From contig DIFG01000081.1 of the NCBI GenBank assembly GCA_002419025.1, forward strand, positions 1 through 7,691: a DNA stretch of 7,691 nt. Reading direction: 5' to 3'. The DNA comes from Deltaproteobacteria bacterium UBA5754 (lineage in GTDB: Bacteria > Desulfobacterota > Dissulfuribacteria > Dissulfuribacterales > UBA5754). Position numbers and translations under genes: made by a program. The notes under the pieces are model-generated. The model worked only from the letters and a program-made list of their open reading frames with translations, had not been told where the DNA came from and made no database searches. This document shows positions 1 to 5,780 of this stretch, in pieces. Numbering within the stretch: the first letter of the stretch is position 1; each line of letters begins with the position of its first letter.

Positions 1-143
1 ACACAAAACGTCGAGGAGCCGAAAATTTGTCAGCAGCGCCTGAAAAACGCCCGGATCACCTCTGAGGGTGTCTGCCGAATGGAAAGGATTTGAAATTTAT
101 TCCGGACGGCATGCAAACTACGTGATTTTTGAAGAGTTGCGGA
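1..143. other. Downstream flank of cobD, no gene identified
   Basis: This stretch follows the cobD stop codon and runs to the window edge. On the minus strand a frame stays open from about position 105 to the edge, but it has no convincing start codon and no recognisable protein. On the plus strand three short frames enter from the edge and stop within the first 100 bases, so the tail of a convergent gene cannot be excluded. I see no hairpin followed by a T-run that would act as a terminator for the long minus-strand operon. Confidence 0.4.
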
Positions 144-1223
144 TCAAAAGTCCTTATCGCCGTCCATGCGGCGCAGGACATGTGCAAGCATGTCGTTCTC
201 TTTTCCGGACTTGACCGCCATGCGGATGTATCTCCCGTCAAGACCCGAAAAGTTGGAACAATCCCGGATGAGGATCCCTTCCGCCTCAAGGAACTTCGTC
301 ACTTCGCCTGCTGACCACGGAGGACGCACCTGATAGAGGATGAAATGGGTCTCTCCGGGCAAGGGCTTCAGAAAGGAGACCCCTTCCAGCAAGGCAAGAA
401 AGCGCCTTTTTTCTCGGGCGCAATACTTACGCACCTCTTCTTCGTAGGCCGTCTCTTTTAACAGATATTCTCCGGCGATCTGGGAAAGTCGGCTGACCGC
501 CCAGGGTTTCACGGCGCTCTCCAAGGTCTCCTTCAGGGCCGTGGAACCCACGGCATACCCGAGCCGAAGACCCGGAACACCATAAATCTTGGAAAACGAC
601 CTGAGTATCAGGACGTTTTCCAGAGAACGCCCCAAAAGGGAAGACAGCGCGTCCTCGGCCACAAAAGGGGCATAGGATTCGTCCACGACCCAGAAGGTCC
701 GCGGTCTTTTGGATGCGGCATCCGCAATGTCACGAGGCGGGATGTAGCGTCCGGTCGGGTTGTTCGGGTTGCACAGAAAGACGAGATCCCTTTCCGTTGC
801 CGCATGGAAAATGGCATCGAGACATTCCCCGGCGCTTAAGCCTTCCGGTCCCAAAGGGACGGAGACCACCTCGCAGCCCGCCTTCCTGGCCGCGTCTTCA
901 TAATCCGCGTAGGTCGGAATGGGTATAACGACCCGCTCCGGGCGAAGAAGAGCGGGGATTGCATGGATCCAGTCCGTAGTCCCCGGCACCACGAAGATCC
1001 GATCCGGCGCAAGCCCGTACCTGCGCCCGATGGCCTCCCGAAGGCACAGGCTATCCACCTCGGGAAGTCGGCGGATCTCGTCGATCTGACGGATCAAGAC
1101 CTCCCTAAGACCGGAAGGAGGTGGAAGCGGGCTGATATTGCTGCTGAAATCGATTATTTCTTCCGGCCTTTTGCCGAGACGCCTGGCAAGACCGTAGATA
1201 TCGCCACCATGGCCGTAAAGCAC
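144..1223 (-). CDS. cobD: Threonine-phosphate decarboxylase (CobD), PLP-dependent
   Basis: This 359-residue fold-type I PLP enzyme is predicted to decarboxylate L-threonine O-3-phosphate to (R)-1-amino-2-propanol phosphate, which supplies the aminopropanol linker of cobalamin. Visible motifs are the CobD-like N-terminus HGGDIYGLA (5-13), DFSSNISPLPPP (25-36), the PLP-contacting CNPNNPTG (151-158), DESY (181-184), the Schiff-base lysine in SFSK (K212), GLRLGY (218-223), and the C-terminal IRDCSNFSGL (319-328) followed by RYIR (331-334). The length is normal for the family. The start is GTG, two bases after the stop of the preceding gene, with no strong Shine-Dalgarno, so reinitiation is likely. 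The closest alternative is histidinol-phosphate aminotransferase (HisC), but the HGG-IYGLA and IRDCSN motifs favour CobD. No other cobalamin gene is visible in the window. Confidence 0.9.
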   Translation of the reverse strand: MLYGHGGDIYGLARRLGKRPEEIIDFSSNISPLPPPSGLREVLIRQIDEIRRLPEVDSLCLREAIGRRYGLAPDRIFVVPGTTDWIHAIPALLRPERVVIPIPTYADYEDAARKAGCEVVSVPLGPEGLSAGECLDAIFHAATERDLVFLCNPNNPTGRYIPPRDIADAASKRPRTFWVVDESYAPFVAEDALSSLLGRSLENVLILRSFSKIYGVPGLRLGYAVGSTALKETLESAVKPWAVSRLSQIAGEYLLKETAYEEEVRKYCAREKRRFLALLEGVSFLKPLPGETHFILYQVRPPWSAGEVTKFLEAEGILIRDCSNFSGLDGRYIRMAVKSGKENDMLAHVLRRMDGDKDF

Positions 1224-1225
1224 CG

Positions 1226-1786
1226 TTAAGCAGGATGCGGCCCGAAGGATCTTTCGTACAACCCCCGAATGGCCTTCTTGCCGTCTTCAGTAAGGTAGCG
1301 GGTCCCGGTGCCGGCGAAGTTTCTGTGGGTGATGACAGGCTCGTCCTCGACCCAATCCGCTCCGTTCCAGGAATACCACCGGTTCGACTCCTGATCAAAG
1401 ACGCTCAAGGGCCTATTGAAGAACTTGGCGAGTTCCACGGCCCAGCCCGTTCCTCCCTTTACGGTCTTGTCCGGCTGGATCCAGCCGACCGCAAAGACCT
1501 GATGGCCGTTGTTGACCACGTGAAAAATGGACTGGATGACCCTGCGGATCTTCTCCGCCTCGGCATAGGTCCGTCCCATGTGTTTCGAGACGATGATCAT
1601 GCTGATATCGCCCTGCTTGAGTTCCTCGTCCGTGAGGACCCTCACGTCCTTGACGCGATCCATTCGATGGCCCTTGAAGGAAAAATTCACCTCCTTGATG
1701 CCCCAAATCTCCGCGTTCCGGCCGAACTCGGCCTCGGCCCCCTTGAGCCCTCCGCTGTACAGGGTGTATTGCGACAAATCCGTCAC
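1226..1786 (-). CDS. SLOG-like Rossmann nucleotide-binding protein, function unknown
   Basis: This 186-residue protein has no function I can name. Its layout resembles SLOG/YpsA-type Rossmann proteins, which bind nucleotide ligands. There is an early glycine turn YSGGLKGAE (10-18), a predicted strand ISMIIVSKH (61-69), then the phosphate-binding-like GGTGWAVELA (111-120) followed by RPLSVFDQ (125-132). An aromatic stretch RWYSWNGADW (136-145) and a conserved-looking FAGTGTRYL (157-165) close the protein. It has no signal peptide and no membrane segment, so it should be cytosolic. The start is GTG, chosen because AGGAGG lies 8 bases upstream. It sits 33 bases after the 58-residue gene and 2 bases before cobD, so cotranscription is very likely. 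The SLOG assignment is from pattern recognition and needs a profile search. Confidence 0.72.
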   Translation of the reverse strand: MTDLSQYTLYSGGLKGAEAEFGRNAEIWGIKEVNFSFKGHRMDRVKDVRVLTDEELKQGDISMIIVSKHMGRTYAEAEKIRRVIQSIFHVVNNGHQVFAVGWIQPDKTVKGGTGWAVELAKFFNRPLSVFDQESNRWYSWNGADWVEDEPVITHRNFAGTGTRYLTEDGKKAIRGLYERSFGPHPA

Positions 1787-1819
1787 GAACGAATCCTCCT
1801 CATGGCAATGGGAAATTGG

Positions 1820-1996
1820 CTACCCTTCTTTTTCGCCGCAGATAACGTCCTGGCGAAGATAGAGGAGCTTTTTATAAACGATCTCGATAAATTCGGCGAG
1901 AGGGCCGTGCTTGTTCTCGCCGGATTGGGCATAGGCCTTGGCGATCTCCACGGCCTGACGCAAACACTCCTCCCTATCATAAACCTGAAGTTCCAT
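1820..1996 (-). CDS. Small helical protein of 58 residues, unknown function
   Basis: This short gene encodes 58 residues beginning MELQVYDREECLRQAVEIAK and ending DVICGEKEG. It looks like two amphipathic helices (about 7-24 and 31-50) separated by a polar turn SGENKHG. It has no signal peptide, no membrane segment and only two isolated cysteines. Its ATG lies inside the 3' end of rdgB, overlapping it by 20 bases. An AAAGGG stretch about 7 bases upstream can serve as ribosome binding site, and a GTG codon directly before the ATG is an alternative start. It ends 33 bases before the SLOG-like gene. The protein-like composition, the ribosome binding site and its filling of an otherwise unexplained 190-base gap in a tight operon support it. 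I do not recognise the family. Confidence 0.68.
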   Translation of the reverse strand: MELQVYDREECLRQAVEIAKAYAQSGENKHGPLAEFIEIVYKKLLYLRQDVICGEKEG

Positions 1997-2603
1997 CACT
2001 TTTCCCTTTCACGAATTCCGGGAGGACCTCCATGAGTCTTCGAAGGGCCTCTCCCCGGTGGCTGATCCGGTTCTTTTCGGCAGGTTCGAGTTCCGCCATG
2101 GTCCGGCCGAGGGCAGGGACGAAAAAGACTGGGTCATATCCGAAACCTCCCGTGCCCGCCGGTTTCACGGTGATACGACCCTCGCACGCCCCCTGGGCAA
2201 AGACCCGCCGACCGGAAGGATCCGCAAGGACGAGAACACATCGAAACCGCGCAGTGCGCCTTTCTTCCGGCAGTCCGGCAAGGAGTTCGAGGAGCTTGGC
2301 GTTGTTTTCGGCGTCACTTGCCCCCTCTTTTGCGAAACGGGCGGATCTGACCCCAGGCGCGCCTCCGAGGGCGTCCACCTCGAGTCCCGAATCGTCGGCA
2401 AGGGCCGGACAGCCGGTCGCGGCCGAGACAGTCAGGGCCTTTTTGAGGGCATTGTCCAGGAAGGTCTCCCCGTCCTCCACCACCTCCGGCACCCCGGAAA
2501 AATCTGCCAGGGATCGCACGTCCAGGTCCAGTCCGTGGAGGAGGCGGCGGATCTCGCCCACCTTGCCCGCGTTTCGTGTGGAAATGACCAGGACACGTCT
2601 CAT
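1977..2603 (-). CDS. rdgB: dITP/XTP pyrophosphatase (RdgB/HAM1 family)
   Basis: This 208-residue cytosolic enzyme is predicted to hydrolyse dITP, ITP and XTP to the monophosphate plus pyrophosphate. It thereby keeps deaminated purines out of DNA and RNA. Family motifs are complete: the substrate loop STRNAGK (8-14), EDGETFLDNALKKA (43-56), the metal and catalytic segment ADDSGLEVDALGG (69-81), GGFGYDPVF (152-160), and the base-recognition segment EKNRISHRGEAL (176-187). The length is typical. The start is the ATG preceded by a purine-rich GGAGAAGGGGGG ribosome binding site. This ATG overlaps the stop of the polyferredoxin gene by four bases (ATGA). The reading frame continues to 2708 upstream, but that extension lies inside the ferredoxin gene and is rejected. 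Confidence 0.96.
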   Translation of the reverse strand: MRRVLVISTRNAGKVGEIRRLLHGLDLDVRSLADFSGVPEVVEDGETFLDNALKKALTVSAATGCPALADDSGLEVDALGGAPGVRSARFAKEGASDAENNAKLLELLAGLPEERRTARFRCVLVLADPSGRRVFAQGACEGRITVKPAGTGGFGYDPVFFVPALGRTMAELEPAEKNRISHRGEALRRLMEVLPEFVKGKSDGTSGL

Positions 2604-3490
2604 GATCCCCCCTTCTCCTCCTGGACGGTGTGGTCCCGCACGTCGTACAGATCTATCGAGACCGCCCCTGCGGGGCAGATAGTGTAACACCGCATGCAGC
2701 GGATGCACGCCCCGGAGTTGATGGAATCCGTCCCGTCGAAAAACGAGATGTCAACAGGACATATCCTCCTGCAAGCGGAACACTGGACACAACGATCGCT
2801 GTCAAACCGAAGCCTCAAGAGGCTTACCCGGTTGAAAAGCCCGAATAAGGCCCCGAGGGGACAGATCGTGCGGCAGAAAAATCGATTCGTGACGACACAA
2901 CCTGCAAGAATCGCAAAAAGCACGGCGAGCTTGGAGAAAAAAAGCATACCCGCCAACCGCCGCAGGCCCGGCTCCATGGCAAGGAGAGGAAGACCCGCTT
3001 CCAGGGTACCTGCCGGGCAGACGAACTTGCAGAACCATGCGCTTCCAAAGCCCACTACATCCACTACAAAAAGGGGCAAAAGGACCACAAAAAACAGCAA
3101 AAAAAGATAAGGACCCCAGCGGAAGATCCGGGGGAGGGAAAACTTCCTGACCGGAATCCGGTACAACCATTCCTGAAGATACCCGAACGGACAGAACCAT
3201 CCGCACGGGATCCTGCCCATCAGGGAACCGAAGATGCCGATGGTGCCCAGGACATAGGCACCAAAGTGAAGCTGATGGACCGCAAAGGCGGGCCGAATGC
3301 CGGCAATGGCGTTTTGCAAACCTCCGAGAGGGCAGGAAAAGGCGGCGGCAGGACAGGAATAGCAGTTGAGGCCAGGGAAGCAGATCCTTTTGGTCCAGCC
3401 CTGAAAGATCCGGTCCTTCCAGGGAAAAAGCCAGTACGAATTGGCGAGAAGGAGGGAAAAGATCTGGATACGGCGTCGTCCTCTTTCCAT
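2600..3490 (-). CDS. NapH-like membrane polyferredoxin (4Fe-4S)
   Basis: This 296-residue protein combines membrane helices with many cysteine motifs and belongs broadly with NapH/MauN/YccM-like polyferredoxins, which pass electrons at the cytoplasmic membrane. The N-terminal part has CFPGLNCYSCPAAAFSCP (37-54). Hydrophobic segments lie near 75-93, 125-148 and 180-200. Three short CxxxCP-type motifs occur: CGWFCP (96-101), CKFVCP (154-159) and CRTICP (206-211). The C-terminus holds two complete ferredoxin sites: C234, C237, C240, C244 and C262, C265, C268, C272. The ATG at 3490 is preferred because it shares a base with the upstream stop (TGATG); a GTG one codon earlier is possible. Its upstream partner encodes a CxxC membrane protein. 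The electron donor and acceptor cannot be read from the sequence. Confidence 0.9.
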   Translation of the reverse strand: MERGRRRIQIFSLLLANSYWLFPWKDRIFQGWTKRICFPGLNCYSCPAAAFSCPLGGLQNAIAGIRPAFAVHQLHFGAYVLGTIGIFGSLMGRIPCGWFCPFGYLQEWLYRIPVRKFSLPRIFRWGPYLFLLFFVVLLPLFVVDVVGFGSAWFCKFVCPAGTLEAGLPLLAMEPGLRRLAGMLFFSKLAVLFAILAGCVVTNRFFCRTICPLGALFGLFNRVSLLRLRFDSDRCVQCSACRRICPVDISFFDGTDSINSGACIRCMRCYTICPAGAVSIDLYDVRDHTVQEEKGGS

Positions 3491-3627
3491 CACCCGATCC
3501 CGATGCAGCTCAGGCAGACGCTCACGGCCTTCTGCCAGAGGGCGGATGCCTCACCCGCCCAGACGCCGAATGCGGCAAGGAGAGAAGACACGACAAGCAA
3601 TGCCCATGAAAGGGGCCTTTTCCTCAT
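3490..3627 (-). CDS. CD1871A-like CXXC membrane small protein (45 aa)
   Basis: This 45-residue protein has a basic start MRKRP, one hydrophobic helix (about 7-24), and the C-terminal sequence WQKAVSVCLSCIGIG. The ending, a CxxC inside CLxCIGIG at the extreme C-terminus, matches what I remember of the CD1871A family of CXXC-motif proteins known mainly from Firmicutes. The likely form is a membrane-anchored protein displaying a redox-active or metal-binding cysteine pair (C38, C41). A strong ribosome binding site GGAGG lies about 6-7 bases before the ATG. The TGA stop shares one base with the ATG of the polyferredoxin gene, so the two products are probably made together and may cooperate. Function is not established; the family call rests on the C-terminal motif and this neighbour. 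Confidence 0.85.
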   Translation of the reverse strand: MRKRPLSWALLVVSSLLAAFGVWAGEASALWQKAVSVCLSCIGIG

Positions 3628-3682
3628 GACGAGACCTCCAGTGACCGGGGATCAGGTTATGATACCGCAGTATCCGGGACCC
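3628..3682 (-). other. Short spacer holding the CXXC gene's RBS
   Basis: These 55 bases separate the thiamine-binding gene from the CXXC gene. They contain the GGAGG ribosome binding site of the latter and no terminator-like hairpin, so readthrough from the upstream gene is expected. Confidence 0.5.
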
Positions 3683-3979
3683 TCAAGGTGCCTCTGTCAC
3701 CCGCCGTGCCTTCTCTCCGAGGTGAACGCGCTCGTCACGGCGGTCGTCCAGCTTGATGACCGTGTACACGCGCTGGACACCCATGCCGAAAGGCACCTCA
3801 TGGAGTGCACGCGCGATCTCGAGAAGGCCTTCCACCTCCCCTTCAATGGTCGTTCCCATGTCATGAAGGGCGTGAGGGACACCCATGTCCTTGAGGATCC
3901 GGTGGATCTCGACGATATAACGCCCCACACCCGTAGTGCCTGTCCCGAGCGGGACGATGCTGATGTCCATGATAGCCAT
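3683..3979 (-). CDS. MTH1187-family thiamine-binding protein (DUF77/YqgV)
   Basis: This 98-residue cytosolic protein belongs to the MTH1187/YkoF-like group, whose members bind thiamine or related pyrimidines in small ferredoxin-like-fold oligomers. Hallmarks are ISIVPLGTGTTGVGRYI (6-22), MGTTIEGEVE (41-50) and TVIKLDDRRD (73-82), at the usual family length of about 100 residues. A strong ribosome binding site GGAAGGAGG lies about 9 bases before the ATG. It heads the downstream gene cluster. The palindromic element at 4006-4158 ends only 26 bases upstream, which places that hairpin in the leader if transcription comes from trkH. I see no TPP riboswitch. The thiamine link is known for the family rather than shown here. 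Confidence 0.92.
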   Translation of the reverse strand: MAIMDISIVPLGTGTTGVGRYIVEIHRILKDMGVPHALHDMGTTIEGEVEGLLEIARALHEVPFGMGVQRVYTVIKLDDRRDERVHLGEKARRVTEAP

Positions 3980-3998
3980 GAGAAAAGACCTCCTTCCT

Positions 3999-4005
3999 AT
4001 CTTTT
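3999..4005. repeat. 7-bp direct repeat ATCTTTT, copy 1
   Basis: This is the first of three ATCTTTT copies (3999-4005, 4159-4165, 4298-4304) that bound the two palindromic elements. It is interpreted as a target-site duplication. The following bases GAT are shared by the starts of both elements. Confidence 0.6.
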
Positions 4006-4158
4006 GATCCCGCTCAAAAAACCCGATTCTCGCGGCGTTGCTTCAATTTTCCAGTCCATGCAGCGTACGCTAACTACGCCTCATTCCTGGAAAATTTCGA
4101 GCCTTGCATCTCGGGCTTTTTGAGCGGGATCAGATTTTGAGGTTTTTGCAGTGCGATC
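4006..4158. mobile_element. Palindromic MITE-like element A with long hairpin
   Basis: The left arm GATCCCGCTCAAAAAACCCGA (4006-4026) is matched by an inverted copy at 4111-4131 with one mismatch. A second inner pair, AATTTTCCAG near 4043-4052 against CTGGAAAATT at 4087-4096, and a GCGTA/TACGC centre extend the fold, so 4006-4131 can form one long imperfect hairpin. The outermost ends, 4006-4022 and the complement of 4142-4158, agree at about 13 of 17 positions, and the element is bounded by ATCTTTT on both sides. This supports a 153-base unit rather than the 126-base hairpin alone. It encodes no protein. The first 22 bases recur exactly at 7670-7691. A mobilising transposase is not in the window. 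Confidence 0.7.
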
Positions 4159-4165
4159 ATCTTTT
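4159..4165. repeat. 7-bp direct repeat ATCTTTT, copy 2
   Basis: This middle copy lies between elements A and B. As the shared border of both, it is what two successive insertions at one target would leave. Confidence 0.6.
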
Positions 4166-4297
4166 GATGGTTTCGTAAAAAGTCGAAAATTCCAATTTGG
4201 CATCATTCCGGCGGAGGCCGGAATCCAGTGTTTTCAATATGTTCTGGATGCCGGATCAAGTCCGGCATGACGAGCCTGGGACTTTTACGAGACCATC
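4166..4297. mobile_element. MITE-like element B with terminal inverted repeats
   Basis: The left end GATGGTTTCGTAAAAAGTC (4166-4184) is inverted at the right end as 4280-4297, differing by one substitution and one missing A. Inside are two perfect 8-base-pair hairpins: ATTCCGGC/GCCGGAAT (4205-4212 with 4217-4224) and ATGCCGGA/TCCGGCAT (4248-4255 with 4261-4268). ATCCAG and CTGGAT sequences between them can also pair. The element is flanked by ATCTTTT at 4159-4165 and 4298-4304. It has no coding capacity. The right end reaches into the trkH stop codon, supplying its last two bases. The internal hairpins resemble the CATTCCGGC-type repeats common in deltaproteobacterial genomes. Confidence 0.75.
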
Positions 4298-5780
4298 ATC
4301 TTTTGCCTTTCGACCATCGCCAGGCTGGCCCATGCACGCCCTTCCAGTAAGACGGCACGAAGAGCACCGCCACGGTATAGAGTTCGAGGCGGCCGGCCAA
4401 CATGCAAAAAGTCAGGACGAGCTTCGTGGGATCCGAAAGGTCTGCGAAATTCCGGGCTGGTCCAACGGTCCCGAGGCCGGGACCGACATTGTTGAGGGTC
4501 GCAATGACTGCGGTAGCGCCGGAAACCATGTCCAGCCCAAGCCCGGTCACAAGGAGTGTGGCTGCGACAAACACGGAAAGATACAGGGAAAGATAGCCGA
4601 GGATTGCCTGGACGATATCGGGATGCACCCTGCGCCCATCAAGTTTTACTGCATCGACTGAACGCGGATGAATGAGCTTTTTGATCTGAAACCGGGTGAA
4701 CTTCCCGAAAAGGAGTATGCGGACCTGCTTGATTCCCCCTGCGGTTGACCCGGCCATGCCCCCGAGGAACATGAGAGAGATGAGGATCACCTTGCACAAG
4801 GGGGCCCAGAGGTCGAAGTCTGCGGTGCCGAAACCCGTGGTGGTCACGATGGCCCAGACCTGAAAGGACGCGATTCGAAAACCCTCCCCCCAGGAGTCAT
4901 GGATGCCGCCCCACATGTTCGCACAGCAGATGACCACAGTCGCGAGCACACCCCCGGCCAGATAGAAACGGAGTTCCTCGCTTCGCCACCAGGAACGGAA
5001 ATCCCCGGTGAATAGCCGGTAGTGGAGGGTGAAATTGATCCCGGCAAGGATCATGAAAAAAATGATTATCCACTCGATCCAGGAATTCTGAAAATAGGCG
5101 ACACTTGCCGTATGGGTGGAAAAACCTCCGGTTGCAAGTGTTGCAAAGGAATGGCAAACAGCATCAAAGAAATCCATACCCGCCAGCATGAGTAGAACCA
5201 CCTCTGCAACAGTCATGACGAGATAGACCCCCCAAAGAATTCGGGCCGTGTCCTGTATCCTCGGGGCAAGCCGGTCCTTTGTTGGGCCTGGCATCTCGGC
5301 CTGAAAGAGCTGCATGCCGCCGATTCCAAGGATGGGAAGTATGGCAAGGGAAAGGACGATGATCCCCATGCCTCCGAGCCAGTGGGTGAGCGATCTCCAG
5401 AAAAGGAGTCCGTGTCCTAAGACCTCCACCTCCCGAAGGATTGTGGATCCCGTCGTGGTAAACCCGGACATGGACTCGAAGAGGGCATCGGCGAAACCCG
5501 GAATCGCCCCGGAAAAATAATACGGGAACGCCCCGATGACGGCAGCCGCTGCCCAGCTGAAGGTCACGATAGCGAATCCCTCCCGATGGCCGATCTCCTT
5601 CTCGGGCACAAAGGCCCAGACAAGCCCCCCTCCAGCCACAAGGCCCAGGGCGCTCGATACGAGAAAGGCCGCCCATGACCGGTCCCCATAGTAGAGGCAA
5701 AAAGGGATCGGCGTGAGAAGGGCAAGAGAGAGAAAGATGATAAGCCAGCCGATGAGGGCCCCTACGGTGCCGAGTCTCAT
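4296..5780 (-). CDS. trkH: Trk potassium uptake channel subunit TrkH
   Basis: This 494-residue integral membrane protein is the ion-conducting subunit of the Trk K+ uptake system. The four pore loops of the family are visible: SGFTTTGST (105-113), ATLATGGFST (213-222), IVTTTGFGTAD (311-321) and TLNNVGPGLGTVG (428-440). The gate-loop sequence GGMAGSTAGGIK (340-351) and the C-terminal AGRLE (462-466) are also present. The length is normal and roughly ten hydrophobic helices can be traced. The start MRLGTVGALIGW was chosen because its ATG overlaps the trkA stop by four bases (ATGA); an open extension to 5963 lies inside trkA and is rejected. Its TGA stop is partly provided by element B. Without the inserts the same frame would also stop at once. 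Confidence 0.97.
   Translation of the reverse strand: MRLGTVGALIGWLIIFLSLALLTPIPFCLYYGDRSWAAFLVSSALGLVAGGGLVWAFVPEKEIGHREGFAIVTFSWAAAAVIGAFPYYFSGAIPGFADALFESMSGFTTTGSTILREVEVLGHGLLFWRSLTHWLGGMGIIVLSLAILPILGIGGMQLFQAEMPGPTKDRLAPRIQDTARILWGVYLVMTVAEVVLLMLAGMDFFDAVCHSFATLATGGFSTHTASVAYFQNSWIEWIIIFFMILAGINFTLHYRLFTGDFRSWWRSEELRFYLAGGVLATVVICCANMWGGIHDSWGEGFRIASFQVWAIVTTTGFGTADFDLWAPLCKVILISLMFLGGMAGSTAGGIKQVRILLFGKFTRFQIKKLIHPRSVDAVKLDGRRVHPDIVQAILGYLSLYLSVFVAATLLVTGLGLDMVSGATAVIATLNNVGPGLGTVGPARNFADLSDPTKLVLTFCMLAGRLELYTVAVLFVPSYWKGVHGPAWRWSKGKR
4298..4304. repeat. 7-bp direct repeat ATCTTTT, copy 3
   Basis: This copy lies on the trkH side and forms the last codons of trkH (AAA AGA T on the minus strand). 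It is therefore most likely the original target, and the other two copies are duplications. Confidence 0.6.

Noticed and set aside
144..1223. Histidinol-phosphate aminotransferase (HisC) assignment for the PLP enzyme
   Set aside because: The HGGDIYGLA start and IRDCSNFSGL ending are CobD features; a profile comparison would settle it.
1224..1300. Cobalamin riboswitch ahead of cobD
   Set aside because: cobD follows the preceding coding region by two bases, so no leader space exists.
1235..2035. Plus-strand open frame of 266 codons antisense to the SLOG-like and 58-residue genes
   Set aside because: It mirrors minus-strand codons in GC-rich DNA, has no ribosome binding site or recognisable domain, and spans two well-supported minus-strand genes.
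2032..2687. Two overlapping plus-strand frames of over 200 codons
   Set aside because: Both lie antisense to rdgB, whose complete motif set proves the minus-strand frame; the composition (serine, arginine and proline rich) is typical of shadow frames.
2604..2708. N-terminal extension of rdgB
   Set aside because: It lies inside the ferredoxin coding region; the ATG at 2603 has a good ribosome binding site and begins the family's first strand.
3266..4123. Plus-strand frame of 285 codons
   Set aside because: It crosses the polyferredoxin, CXXC and thiamine-binding genes in antisense and ends inside element A; it has no domain content.
3980..4158. TPP riboswitch upstream of the thiamine-binding gene
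   Set aside because: The structured sequence is explained by the dispersed palindromic element and no TPP-type conserved segments are visible.
4006..4297. CRISPR array
   Set aside because: The repeats are inverted and belong to two different elements; there is no regular repeat-spacer series.
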